A stretch of DNA of 20,640 nucleotides, taken from a virus. The notes beneath the pieces were generated by a model. The model saw nothing but the letters and a program-made list of their open reading frames with translations. It had not been told where the DNA came from and did no database searches. Numbering within the stretch: the first letter of the stretch is position 1; the number at the start of each line of letters is the position of its first letter. Both the position numbers and the translations under genes were made by a program. This document shows, one piece after another, positions 1 to 7,095 of the stretch. The stretch spans positions 1 through 20,640 of the IMG/VR virus record IMGVR_UViG_3300046001_007206, one strand, 5' to 3'.

Positions 1-94
1 TAGCGGCAAGTATATTTTACTTACTACGAATAGTACATATAAAAACTTTACTATTGGTTACGAGAAAGACGGATTAATGGTTATTTTTCTTTAA
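1..94 (+). CDS. C-terminal end of an upstream gene (partial)
   Basis: An open frame enters from the left edge and runs about 31 codons to a TAA at 92-94. The tail reads SGKYILLTTN...MVIFL. It ends 17 bases before the next start, which fits the tight gene packing here. Too little is visible to name a family. It could be chance read-through, because the frame is short, but no other gene covers this stretch. Confidence 0.4.
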   Translation, partial: SGKYILLTTNSTYKNFTIGYEKDGLMVIFL

Positions 95-111
95 TCCCAT
101 CTATAGAAAAT

Positions 112-441
112 ATGTCAGAACTAAACATTCTTTCTCCCGAAACTACTACAATTGGTGCCATAACAGTTACAAGTGGTATTATATTAAAAATAGTAGAAAC
201 TATATGGAATAATAAATCTACTATGAACGAGCACACCATTCTGCGTAAAGAATTACGAGATGAATTAGATTCTGTGCGAATGTTGTTGGTTCGTATCCAA
301 GAGGAAGTAGACGAGTGGCGTGAAAAATATTATCATCAAGTAGAAACTACAAATGAATTGTTGTATGAGGTAAGTGTGTTGAAAAATAGATTATCAAAAT
401 ATGAGTCATTGACAGACGAACACAAGTACTTAGATGATTAA
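112..441 (+). CDS. small protein with hydrophobic N-terminus and coiled coil
   Basis: A 109-residue protein of unknown function. Residues about 12-32 form a moderately hydrophobic stretch (TIGAITVTSGIILKIVETIW) that could be one membrane segment or a buried helix. Residues about 40-100 are rich in Glu, Lys, Arg and Leu with heptad-like spacing, so a long helix or coiled coil is likely. This layout occurs in phage spanin- or XhlA-like proteins, but no family-specific motif supports that reading. The ribosome-binding site is weak. The stop overlaps the start of the next gene by 8 bases, suggesting translational coupling. Confidence 0.7.
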   Translation: MSELNILSPETTTIGAITVTSGIILKIVETIWNNKSTMNEHTILRKELRDELDSVRMLLVRIQEEVDEWREKYYHQVETTNELLYEVSVLKNRLSKYESLTDEHKYLDD

Positions 442-751
442 TAATATAGTATATACTGTCACCGTGTTGGACTTCCGAATAAATCCACCGTTGGGATATC
501 GAAATACACCGGTGATATGTACGGAACTAAAAGATGCCATTTATATAGTACGAAATAATATACGAGATTTGGCAGACAGCGCCACTTATCAATATGCCGT
601 AATAGAAAAATCTCGTACAAATGAAATTCGTCCAAATTTAGAAACACAGAGTTTACGGTTGTGGTACAAATATAATTCAATAAAAGATGAATTTGAATCT
701 TGTGACTCACCGGCGCAATTAAGAAATCAAACGGGATTCGGTATCGGATAA
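434..751 (+). CDS. hypothetical phage protein
   Basis: A 105-residue soluble protein I do not recognise. The middle part (TPVICTELKDAIYIVRNNIRD, about residues 25-45) looks like a compact alpha/beta domain with a helix of alternating charged and hydrophobic residues. There are no obvious catalytic motifs and no signal or membrane segment. It overlaps the preceding gene by 8 bases and is followed after 14 bases by the next, so it is probably part of one transcript. A reverse-strand frame covers the same bases but has no ribosome-binding site and runs against all neighbours. Confidence 0.7.
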   Translation: MINNIVYTVTVLDFRINPPLGYRNTPVICTELKDAIYIVRNNIRDLADSATYQYAVIEKSRTNEIRPNLETQSLRLWYKYNSIKDEFESCDSPAQLRNQTGFGIG

Positions 752-765
752 CAAACGAGGATATA

Positions 766-1209
766 GTGGAAAATATAGTTTTAGGATTTGTATTGGGTGC
801 AACAACATTAGGATTTGTAACATTAATTATAATTTCAGTACGATTACTATATGTAATTTCTGAGATGGCGACTATAGTAAAATCTATATACATATCTACA
901 AACAAAATAGAACAGATGTCGCAAGCAACAATGCAAGCATCGGAAAATTTTGTGGATGCATTAAGTAGCGCCGTCCAGGATCCAGAGATACGACCTCATA
1001 CAGGACCAAATATTTTTAAGATGTTTAGTTCGGAGGATGGAAAACACACAGCATCGACATTTGAATCGTTACTGGAAAAAATGAAAAAAGATCCAAATTA
1101 CAACCAAATGTCAAATAATGATATCGAAGAAATTCGGAAGTTATTCGAAGATAATTCGGAAGAAGATGATGCCGACGATAACGACACCCTAGAACCTTGG
1201 AAAAAATAA
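766..1209 (+). CDS. single-pass membrane protein with acidic tail, GTG start
   Basis: A 147-residue protein that starts with GTG at 766, five bases after a good Shine-Dalgarno (ACGAGG, 755-760). Residues about 4-30 (VLGFVLGATTLGFVTLIIIS and beyond) form one clear transmembrane helix. A linker follows, and the C-terminal 25 residues are strongly acidic (NSEEDDADDNDTLEP). Topology is probably N-terminal anchor with the acidic domain in the cytoplasm. Function is unknown. An anchored protein with an acidic tail could tether a partner, but that is inference. Confidence 0.75.
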   Translation: MENIVLGFVLGATTLGFVTLIIISVRLLYVISEMATIVKSIYISTNKIEQMSQATMQASENFVDALSSAVQDPEIRPHTGPNIFKMFSSEDGKHTASTFESLLEKMKKDPNYNQMSNNDIEEIRKLFEDNSEEDDADDNDTLEPWKK

Positions 1210-1212
1210 TAT

Positions 1213-1386
1213 ATGATACTCAGCGATAAAAGAATTTTACAATTAGTAAAAAAACTTAGTAAGAAACCCTTGACAAAACGAAAGGCACAACTTATCATTG
1301 ATAGTGACGAACATGATACACGAATAAAGTCAGCTACGGCAGACGAAATATTTCGTGAAATGAAAAAATTACCATACGCAGATTAA
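1213..1386 (+). CDS. 57-residue hypothetical protein
   Basis: A short open frame begins four bases after the previous stop and encodes 57 residues, starting MILSDKRILQLVKKLSKK and ending in KKLPYAD. It is basic at the N-terminus and amphipathic. The first residues resemble the start of dCTP deaminases (MILSD), but the protein is far too short to be one. Tight spacing and absence of any other gene here support it as real. A sequence with good -35/-10 spacing lies within it (1270-1298). Confidence 0.5.
   Translation: MILSDKRILQLVKKLSKKPLTKRKAQLIIDSDEHDTRIKSATADEIFREMKKLPYAD
1270..1298 (+). promoter_or_regulatory. possible sigma70-type promoter inside a small gene
   Basis: TTGACA at 1270-1275, a 17-base spacer, then TATCAT at 1293-1298. 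It matches the spacing of the stronger promoters elsewhere in this window and would serve the genes from 1459 onward. It lies inside a short coding frame, so it may be chance. Confidence 0.35.
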
Positions 1387-1400
1387 TCAAGTAAAACATA

Positions 1401-1418
1401 TACACGTGCGCACGTGTA
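1401..1418. repeat. perfect 18-bp palindrome
   Basis: The bases TACACGTGCGCACGTGTA form a perfect palindrome in an intergenic stretch (1387-1458). It could be a dimeric-protein operator or, as RNA, a compact hairpin. There is no T-run after it, so a simple terminator is unlikely. It lies downstream of the possible promoter at 1270 and upstream of the 1459/1533 genes. Confidence 0.5.
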
Positions 1419-1458
1419 ATTTAAACAAATTAACTAAAAACTTTTCTTGGTTTTTGGT

Positions 1459-1536
1459 ATGAGTTGTCATGCGCATGATAAGCTTATTAAAGAAAGAAAA
1501 GAAAAAGAAGCAAAAAGAAAAGAAAGAAAAAAATGA
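1459..1536 (+). CDS. possible 25-residue Lys/Glu-rich peptide
   Basis: An ATG frame of 25 codons reads MSCHAHDKLIKERKEK and then only Lys, Glu, Arg and Ala. Its TGA overlaps the ATG of the next gene (ATGA), the usual sign of coupled translation. There is no clear Shine-Dalgarno. The purine-rich 3' half may simply be the ribosome-loading region of the next gene, so the peptide is uncertain. Confidence 0.25.
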   Translation: MSCHAHDKLIKERKEKEAKRKERKK

Positions 1537-1886
1537 ATAATTATATAAATATAACAGGAACAGGATGGAAGATATTAATAGATAAAGCTATAGCTATAAC
1601 AGAAACGCTAACTTTTGCTAAAATAGAATCTATTAATACAGAACATGGCATGCTTAAAATTAAGTTTGTTCCACCCCTTGACAACACACAGCAGTATATA
1701 TTAGATTGTCTATCGTACAAGTTAGAGCGTGACTCCGCCAAATTATGTGAGGAATGTGGAGAATACGGATTACGAAGACAGAACCTACCAATAACTAAAT
1801 GTTTGTGCATAACGTGTTATACCTTGGTATATAACACACTAATGGAGTCCGCGTCATCTCAGGTGACAAGTCAAGAACCTCAATAA
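1533..1886 (+). CDS. hypothetical protein with Cys4 zinc ribbon
   Basis: A 117-residue protein. The first 65 residues form a mixed alpha/beta region with no known motif. Residues about 72-95 contain CEEC and, 17 residues later, CITC, a four-cysteine zinc-ribbon pattern. The last 20 residues are polar and probably disordered. A zinc ribbon suggests binding of nucleic acid or protein, but nothing shows which. A long purine tract (about 1490-1530) precedes the start and would serve as ribosome-binding region. The next gene follows after 10 bases with its own GAGG. Confidence 0.7.
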   Translation: MNNYINITGTGWKILIDKAIAITETLTFAKIESINTEHGMLKIKFVPPLDNTQQYILDCLSYKLERDSAKLCEECGEYGLRRQNLPITKCLCITCYTLVYNTLMESASSQVTSQEPQ

Positions 1887-1896
1887 CGAGGTATAT

Positions 1897-2151
1897 ATGT
1901 TTTATACAGAAGAAGATGTTCAGTCAGCAGTAAACGCAGCAGTAAAGATTTTTGGAAAGCAGGGAAGCATGGACACGGGTAAAAATGTTTTTTATAATGT
2001 TGCAGTGTTTACTCGTGAATTTGGTAAGTTGTGGTATGGTGATGTAAGCACATTTGATTTGGCGGAAAAGATGAAAGCATTAAGCACCACCATCGATATG
2101 CAGGTTTCTATTATCGATGAACAGTTTAATACAATCATTGTTCCTAATTAA
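1897..2151 (+). CDS. hypothetical phage protein
   Basis: An 84-residue protein preceded by ACGAGG (1886-1891), five bases before the ATG. It has no signal, membrane or catalytic motif. The sequence looks mostly helical (TEEDVQSAVNAAVKIFGKQG and FDLAEKMKALSTTIDMQVSI). It is probably the last gene of the leading operon, because the next gene has its own promoter 60 bases downstream. Confidence 0.7.
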   Translation: MFYTEEDVQSAVNAAVKIFGKQGSMDTGKNVFYNVAVFTREFGKLWYGDVSTFDLAEKMKALSTTIDMQVSIIDEQFNTIIVPN

Positions 2152-2187
2152 ATTAAAATTAATAACCAACAATCTTTTTAGCAGCAA

Positions 2188-2216
2188 TTGACAGTAACCA
2201 CACGATCAACTATACT
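2188..2216 (+). promoter_or_regulatory. strong sigma70-type promoter
   Basis: TTGACA at 2188-2193, a 17-base spacer and TATACT at 2211-2216. This near-consensus promoter lies in the 175-base gap before the gene at 2327, leaving a leader of about 105 bases. I see no riboswitch in that leader. Confidence 0.8.
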
Positions 2217-2326
2217 TACAGAGTACTGAGTAGGACAGTCCCGAAGCTCATCCACTAATGCGGTGTTGCTCGTACAAATATCGGGTATTTTACAAGCATT
2301 AAACTTTTATTAAAGAGGTTATTTAT

Positions 2327-2638
2327 ATGGCAAATCGTAATTCCAACACCAATTTCACGGTGAAGACCTACTCCGATTCGGAGCGTGAAGCTACTACGCG
2401 GCGTATCTCCTCGTACCTTCGTACACTCGCCAACCGTCGTACCGATGGTGTAGTGACGGCAGATGATGTACACACCTACCTCAACCGTGATGGTGTCCGT
2501 CCGCAGCAGGTTCGTACTCGTCTTTCGTTCATTAATTCGGTACTCGCTGGTAGTGGTATGTTTGAGCAGGCTGGTATGGTTTCTTCAACCCGTCCACAGG
2601 CCAAGGGTCGTTCAATCACTGCTTGGATGATCGCTTAA
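2327..2638 (+). CDS. winged-helix-like small DNA-binding protein, probably abundant
   Basis: A 103-residue basic protein. Residues about 42-52 (VTADDVHTYLN) and 56-72 (VRPQQVRTRLSFINSVL) look like two helices, followed by a strand-turn-strand ending in GRSITAWMI, so a winged helix-turn-helix is the best reading. Codons are clearly richer in G+C (CGT for Arg, ACC for Thr) than in neighbouring genes, as in highly expressed genes. It has its own near-consensus promoter, a GAGG ribosome site and a strong terminator, forming a single-gene unit. It may be a nucleoid-type or regulatory protein; the target is unknown. Confidence 0.75.
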   Translation: MANRNSNTNFTVKTYSDSEREATTRRISSYLRTLANRRTDGVVTADDVHTYLNRDGVRPQQVRTRLSFINSVLAGSGMFEQAGMVSSTRPQAKGRSITAWMIA

Positions 2639-2660
2639 TTAGTTAATCTAATTACTAATA

Positions 2661-2690
2661 AAGGGAGAGCAAATTTGCTCTCCCTTTTCT
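2661..2690 (+). terminator. intrinsic terminator with 13-bp perfect stem
   Basis: AAGGGAGAGCAAA pairs with TTTGCTCTCCCTT (2661-2686) with no loop bases to spare, so the top of the stem opens; the T-run continues to 2688. It closes the transcript of the gene at 2327. Confidence 0.9.
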
Positions 2691-2741
2691 GTTTTTGTAT
2701 GAGCAATGTTGTACTTATTAGAGTACATAACAGGAGGTTAT

Positions 2742-2909
2742 ATGAGTAATTCCCGAGAATATAAGACACATCCTAACGAAGTATTCCTTACACAGATGGC
2801 ACCAGAGCAGCTACAATTATTTCAATTTGAAGTGGAAACATATGATAATTCAAAACCATATTTAGCTGCGTTAAAAGAACAACTATCACGATTGGAAATT
2901 AAACTATAA
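2742..2909 (+). CDS. 55-residue hypothetical protein
   Basis: A longer frame opens at 2706, but the textbook AGGAGG at 2733-2738 fixes the start at ATG 2742, giving MSNSREYKTHPNEVFLTQ and so on. The protein is acidic and probably helical in its second half (KPYLAALKEQLSRLEIKL). Function is unknown. It is the first gene of the transcript that continues into the glycosyltransferase nine bases later. Confidence 0.7.
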   Translation: MSNSREYKTHPNEVFLTQMAPEQLQLFQFEVETYDNSKPYLAALKEQLSRLEIKL

Positions 2910-2918
2910 GAGTATTAT

Positions 2919-4055
2919 ATGCGGTTACATTTATTAGGACTTCCCCATACACAAACTACAAATGAATTTAGTCATTGTGCGTTTACGGGAAAAGTAAAAC
3001 GGTTTTCTCCGATGATGCAATCTGTCGGTCATGATGTTATTCATTACGGTGTAGAAGGCGCCTATAGCGGTGCAACATATAATGTAAATGTATTGATGTA
3101 TGACGAATGGATGTATATTCGTAAAAAAATATTTAAAGAAAAATATGGTGACCGTGAAGGTATGCAAAGTGATTTTATCGGTGATCTCGCTGACACAGGA
3201 AACGAGTTATATCAACTTTTTAATCAACGATTAAAAGTAGAACTTACAAAAAATTTAGACAACGATGATATAATTTGTTTACCGTTCGGGTACGCACACG
3301 AATCGGCAATATCAGAATTTTCAAATGCAAAGATAGAAACTGGTATCGGATACCCTAACTCATATCAACCGTATAGAATATTTGAAAGTTATGCATGGTA
3401 TCACTATGAGATGGGGCGGCAGGGAACAAGTGGAAACGATTATCACTGGGTAATTCCAAATTATTTTGATGTGAGTGAATGGGACTATGTACACACGCCA
3501 GAAAAATATATTGCATATTTTGGAAGAATTTCTGATATCAAAGGTTTGCGAATTGTATACGAAATAGCAAAACACAGACCTGATTTACAATTTGTAATGT
3601 GTGGCCAAGGAGATCCTTCTCCATACTTGGATCTTCCAAATTTAACATATAAACCACCCATACACGGTAAAGACCGTGCACAATTTTTGGGTAATGCCAT
3701 GGCAGTGTTAATGCCAACACGATATGTGGAACCATTCGGTGGGGTAACAGTTGAAGCGGAATTATGCGGCACCCCCGTTATAGGATCTTCGTATGGAAGC
3801 TTTACAGAAACAATTAAACACGGTGTTACAGGATTTACTTGTAGAACACTCGGTGATTACTTATCTGCACTAGAAAAAATAGAAGAAGGATTTCTTGAAC
3901 GAAGTACAATACGAAATGTGGCAGTAGACCGATATGATATGTACAAGTTAGCAAATGATTATGATAATGTGTTTCAACAAGTATCGGATGTGCGTAAAGG
4001 AGCAGGATGGTACAGTACTCGTTCTAAAATAGGTGAGGTTAAAAAATCTATATGA
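2919..4055 (+). CDS. GT4-type glycosyltransferase (GT-B fold)
   Basis: A 378-residue enzyme expected to transfer a sugar from a nucleotide-sugar donor in the cytoplasm. The C-terminal half carries the GT4 signature: FGR at 201-203 near the start of the donor domain, VMCGQGDPS at about 226-234, and EPFGGVTVEAELCGTPVI at 271-288, which holds the E-x7-E motif (E271 and E279) that binds the nucleotide sugar. Length fits the family (350-400). Donor and acceptor cannot be read from sequence. Its last four bases overlap the start of the UDP-sugar dehydrogenase (ATGA), so the two are probably made together and may share a pathway, for example adding an acidic sugar. The phage could use it on host surface glycan, virion protein or DNA. 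Confidence 0.88.
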   Translation: MRLHLLGLPHTQTTNEFSHCAFTGKVKRFSPMMQSVGHDVIHYGVEGAYSGATYNVNVLMYDEWMYIRKKIFKEKYGDREGMQSDFIGDLADTGNELYQLFNQRLKVELTKNLDNDDIICLPFGYAHESAISEFSNAKIETGIGYPNSYQPYRIFESYAWYHYEMGRQGTSGNDYHWVIPNYFDVSEWDYVHTPEKYIAYFGRISDIKGLRIVYEIAKHRPDLQFVMCGQGDPSPYLDLPNLTYKPPIHGKDRAQFLGNAMAVLMPTRYVEPFGGVTVEAELCGTPVIGSSYGSFTETIKHGVTGFTCRTLGDYLSALEKIEEGFLERSTIRNVAVDRYDMYKLANDYDNVFQQVSDVRKGAGWYSTRSKIGEVKKSI

Positions 4056-4891
4056 ATAAAATAGGTGTTGTTGGATTAGGTTATGTGGGTACCGCGGTTC
4101 AAAAAGGATTTGAATCTATACGAACGGTGGCCACTTACGATATTATAAAAGAATGTAATACAAACTCCATAGAAGATTTGGTAATGCAATCACAAATAAT
4201 TTTTATTTGTGTACCAACACCAATGAATACGAATGGTACATGTAATGTTGATATTGTAAAATCTGTATTGAAGGAAATATCTGAAGTGGAAACATGGCAT
4301 AAGCCAATCTGCGTATTAAAATCCACAGTAACGCCAGGTACAACAAACGAATTGGTTCGTGAATTTTCTAATTTAACAATTTGTTTTAATCCTGAATTTC
4401 TGACGGAAAGAAATTACATTAATGATTTTATGTCACAAGTAAATATTATTATTGGATATTCTACAGCACCGAAGGAAATACAACCTGTACTAGATTTGTA
4501 TTACGAACGATTTCCAAATTCACAGGTATGGACCACCCCCGCAACAGAGGCGGAGATGATAAAGTATGTTGCTAATACTATGTTATCAACGAAGGTCGCG
4601 TATTTAAATGAAATATATCAGATATGTCAAAAAACAAATATTAATTATGATTCAATTGCAAATGTATTAAAATTTGATGACCGACTTGGAACAACACATT
4701 GGAATGTACCTGGACACGATGGTAAATATGGGTTTGGTGGCACGTGTTTTCCAAAAGATTTGAATGCATTAATACAATTTAGTGAACAACATGGTCAACC
4801 GACTCCTTTATTAAAAGCTATTTGGGAAAAGAATCTTGAAGTTCGACCCGAACGAGATTGGGAACACGATAAAGGACGAGCGGTAACATAA
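4052..4891 (+). CDS. UDP-glucose/GDP-mannose dehydrogenase family, short form
   Basis: A 279-residue NAD-dependent nucleotide-sugar dehydrogenase. Visible landmarks are GLGYVG at 8-13 (NAD-binding loop), CVPTP at 53-57, STVTPGTT at 91-98, NPEFLTE at 113-119, a Lys-containing EMIKYVANT at 168-176, and GFGGTCFPKD at 227-236 with the expected catalytic Cys232. Family members normally exceed 400 residues; this one stops soon after the catalytic Cys and lacks the C-terminal substrate-binding domain. Either it is a naturally minimal phage form or it is truncated. It overlaps the glycosyltransferase by four bases. The likely product is an acidic UDP-sugar for transfer by that neighbour. Confidence 0.85.
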   Translation: MNKIGVVGLGYVGTAVQKGFESIRTVATYDIIKECNTNSIEDLVMQSQIIFICVPTPMNTNGTCNVDIVKSVLKEISEVETWHKPICVLKSTVTPGTTNELVREFSNLTICFNPEFLTERNYINDFMSQVNIIIGYSTAPKEIQPVLDLYYERFPNSQVWTTPATEAEMIKYVANTMLSTKVAYLNEIYQICQKTNINYDSIANVLKFDDRLGTTHWNVPGHDGKYGFGGTCFPKDLNALIQFSEQHGQPTPLLKAIWEKNLEVRPERDWEHDKGRAVT

Positions 4892-4920
4892 TATAGATTA
4901 TAATATATTATTGGGGTGAC

Positions 4921-4949
4921 TTGACTTTTTCAGATCAGCTCGTTATATT
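4921..4949 (+). promoter_or_regulatory. sigma70-type promoter before membrane protein and tmRNA
   Basis: TTGACT at 4921-4926, a 17-base spacer and TATATT at 4944-4949, placed 25 bases before the start at 4974. It probably drives that gene and the tmRNA behind it. Confidence 0.7.
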
Positions 4950-4973
4950 AATACTATACACCACGGAGGTGCT

Positions 4974-5204
4974 ATGTCAACTCAAGAAAAAAATCGTGTA
5001 ATTGTTATCGAATTGGGACCAGCCACACTATTATGGATGATGCAAATTCCATTGGTATGTTTGAAGTTAACAAATGTACTAACTCTGCCATGGTGGTTGG
5101 TGTTGATTCCAATGTGGGGAGTATTCGCATTAACAATAATTCTTAGTTTAGTAGTGGGTGTTATGTGGTTAGTAAAAAATACATTTTATTTTACTAAACG
5201 ATAA
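4974..5204 (+). CDS. small two-helix membrane protein
   Basis: A 76-residue protein with a strong GGAGG (4964-4968) before its ATG. Residues about 13-37 and 39-67 are hydrophobic (LVCLKLTNVLTLPWWLVLIP, then FALTIILSLVVGVMWLV), consistent with two membrane helices joined by a short turn containing PMW. A short charged N-terminus and a Lys-rich C-terminus suggest both ends in the cytoplasm. Function is unknown. A holin is possible by size and topology, but lysis genes are not visible nearby, so this is only a suggestion. It ends 13 bases before the tmRNA. Confidence 0.7.
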   Translation: MSTQEKNRVIVIELGPATLLWMMQIPLVCLKLTNVLTLPWWLVLIPMWGVFALTIILSLVVGVMWLVKNTFYFTKR

Positions 5205-5217
5205 TATGTATTTGTAC

Positions 5218-5563
5218 GGGCATGACCTGGCTTCGACGGGGTGTGGACGATTAAGTGTTGTATCTCGTTTGGTAAGACGAGTAAAACAGACCAACAATTT
5301 CAAACGGCAACCAAAACTTAGCCTTAGCAGCCTGATCTTTTAGATCCGCTGCTTGACAAGATACTGATCCATATAAGGTATTTTGTAATCGAATATGGTA
5401 TAACATTAGAAAATGAATTGATATCTAATGTAGAATTCTTCAATTCAAAGTTGCGTAGGTTCGTCACTTATTAAACACGCGATGTAGTACATACAAGTGA
5501 CTATATACATAAAAACTTAATAAAAAGCAATCTCGGACGCGGGTTCAAATCCCGCCATGTCCA
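5218..5563 (+). ncRNA. ssrA: transfer-messenger RNA (tmRNA)
   Basis: A 346-nt tmRNA, which rescues stalled ribosomes and tags the unfinished protein for proteolysis. The ends form the tRNA-Ala-like domain: GGGCATG (5218-5224) pairs with CATGTCC (5556-5562), including the G3-U70 pair that alanyl-tRNA synthetase recognises, with A73 at 5563. The T-arm GCGGG-TTCAAAT-CCCGC sits just before. The 5' side has the conserved CTGGCTTCGACGGG. The tag frame reads GGC AAC CAA AAC TTA GCC TTA GCA GCC TGA (5306-5335), that is GNQNLALAA; one codon earlier would add Asn. The LALAA end is a classic ClpXP degradation signal. No CCA is encoded. tmRNA is known in some phages but is uncommon. Confidence 0.95.
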
Positions 5564-5599
5564 CTTAAAGGTTCATGTTAATAATTTGATGGAGTATCT

Positions 5600-5872
5600 A
5601 TGTTCAAATTTATTCAACATTGGATCAACACCTTGATGTTATTAATATCAGCATCATCGCAAAAAGAAGTTATTGTAGGGCGGTATAATCTTTTAATGGA
5701 CGAACTTGGTCAAGCACGTACACTATCAGAATTGGTAAGTATTAAAAAACATATACTTGCATTTGATATATCTGTTAAAAAAATGGGTTCCCCGGAGTGG
5801 GCAACTAATTACACACGGTATTTAGATGCTCGGTGGAATCGCCGATATAGACTATGGAAATCACGGGATTAA
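5600..5872 (+). CDS. hypothetical phage protein
   Basis: A 90-residue protein with GGAG nine bases before the ATG. The N-terminus (FIQHWINTLMLLISA) is weakly hydrophobic; the rest is helical and basic, ending in RYLDARWNRRYRLWKSRD. No recognised family. It is the first gene after the tmRNA and is followed closely by the gene at 5877. Confidence 0.65.
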   Translation: MFKFIQHWINTLMLLISASSQKEVIVGRYNLLMDELGQARTLSELVSIKKHILAFDISVKKMGSPEWATNYTRYLDARWNRRYRLWKSRD

Positions 5873-5876
5873 AATT

Positions 5877-6236
5877 ATGCTAAAACGCCGCATTAAAAAG
5901 ACATCACGAACGGAAGTGATGAAAACAACAGGCCGTCAGTATCTTGTATGTAAGGAATGTAATGACGAAGAAGTTTTGGTGAGTACCGACATAGGTACTG
6001 TCACGTGCGGCCGATGCGTACAACGAATGAGCGCACCACCACAAAGCGTACAGAAGAAGTCGGAGGGTGAAAAGTTTCCTCGTGGTTGGCACTTTAAAGC
6101 ACGATATGTACATACGGATGGTAAGGTATATGTTCGGGGACAACTAACTACCGACACCGATACACCACCCACAAAGAATATAAAGAAAAAGGTTGCTAAA
6201 AAAATTACAAAGACAAAAACTAAAAAACATGTTTAA
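5877..6236 (+). CDS. basic zinc-ribbon protein
   Basis: A 119-residue protein. An in-frame ATG at 5826 would overlap the previous gene by 47 bases, so the ATG at 5877, four bases after that stop, is preferred. Residues about 25-48 hold CKEC and, 17 residues later, CGRC, a four-cysteine zinc ribbon. The C-terminal 25 residues are almost all Lys and Thr (KKKVAKKITKTKTKK), a likely nucleic-acid-contacting tail. Function is unknown. The stop overlaps the next start by 8 bases. Confidence 0.7.
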   Translation: MLKRRIKKTSRTEVMKTTGRQYLVCKECNDEEVLVSTDIGTVTCGRCVQRMSAPPQSVQKKSEGEKFPRGWHFKARYVHTDGKVYVRGQLTTDTDTPPTKNIKKKVAKKITKTKTKKHV

Positions 6237-6561
6237 GTTACCAAATAAACCTTTTCATACTATTCAAAAATTTTTAATTGAACATCGTCCGTTGGTATTT
6301 CGGTATTTGGTTAAAAAAATAAAATTTGCCATACAACACGATGTAACACGAGTAGAACTGTTTGAATTACCAAATTCACAAACCACAAGACATGTGGCGG
6401 TGGTTAAAGAAATTGATTATGAAAAAGTTTTGCAACAAGCTATGGATGTGTGTTCTGAAGTAGAAGATTACGAAACAGCGGCAAACGCACGAAATACAAT
6501 CCGACTGTATAGAGAAAAACACATCACCAAACTATTAAATGAAATCGATACAGAGGAATAA
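6229..6561 (+). CDS. small protein with UVR-motif-like helix pair
   Basis: A 110-residue protein. An upstream in-frame ATG exists at 6193, but the ATG at 6229 overlaps the preceding stop by only 8 bases, matching the local style. Residues about 70-105 (EKVLQQAMDVCSEVEDYETA then ANARNTIRLYRE) resemble the UVR motif, the two-helix hairpin seen in UvrB, UvrC and McsA-type proteins that mediates protein contacts. The N-terminal half is unrecognised. It is followed after three bases by the HNH gene. Confidence 0.65.
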   Translation: MFKLPNKPFHTIQKFLIEHRPLVFRYLVKKIKFAIQHDVTRVELFELPNSQTTRHVAVVKEIDYEKVLQQAMDVCSEVEDYETAANARNTIRLYREKHITKLLNEIDTEE

Positions 6562-6564
6562 TTT

Positions 6565-7095
6565 ATGGCTATAGAAACAACTCGATGTGTTGTTTTGAAT
6601 GCCACATACGAACCAATCGACACGGTATCGGCAAAACGAGCATTACTACTGTTTTTAGAAGGTAAAGCGGTTATTGTGGAAGCACATCCAGAATTTGTTA
6701 TGCGATCTCCTAGGCAAACATTTCCTGTCCCTCTGATGATTGCCCTTAAACATTATATTAAGGGAAGACGCGTGTTTACAACCAAAGCATTATTGACACA
6801 AAAAAATTTATTTACACGAGATGGATACACTTGTCAATATTGTGGTAGAAAGAAAAGCCAATTAAAATTATCGGAATTTTTAACGAGGGATCATGTGATT
6901 CCTACGGCAAAGGGCGGACGAGATATATGGACAAATGTTGTTACTTGCTGTAACGAATGTAATAATAAAAAATCTGATTATTTGATGCACGAAATTAATA
7001 TGACATTGTTAAAACCATTACAAGAACCAACGATATTCGAAATTTGGACACGACAACAACAAAAATTATACGGATGTAATAAAGTGGTATTATAA
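6565..7095 (+). CDS. HNH endonuclease (cellular-type family)
   Basis: A 176-residue nuclease. The N-terminal part (CVVLNATYEPIDTVSAKRAL, about 8-27) is typical of a widespread HNH family of bacteria and phages, unlike NUMOD-type homing enzymes. The HNH core spans about 86-138: CQYC at 90-93, the catalytic DH at 109-110, an Asn near 124 and CNEC at 129-132, giving a ββα-metal fold with a structural zinc. It should cut DNA; in phages such proteins act in packaging, recombination, defence or mobility, and the role here is not shown. It starts three bases after the previous stop, and its stop overlaps the next start by one base. Confidence 0.85.
   Translation: MAIETTRCVVLNATYEPIDTVSAKRALLLFLEGKAVIVEAHPEFVMRSPRQTFPVPLMIALKHYIKGRRVFTTKALLTQKNLFTRDGYTCQYCGRKKSQLKLSEFLTRDHVIPTAKGGRDIWTNVVTCCNECNNKKSDYLMHEINMTLLKPLQEPTIFEIWTRQQQKLYGCNKVVL

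Noticed and set aside
459-905. Reverse-strand frame of 148 codons
   Set aside because: It covers two well-placed forward genes with coupled starts, and its product looks like random antisense translation.
1213-1386. dCTP deaminase fragment
   Set aside because: Only the first five residues resemble it; the rest does not.
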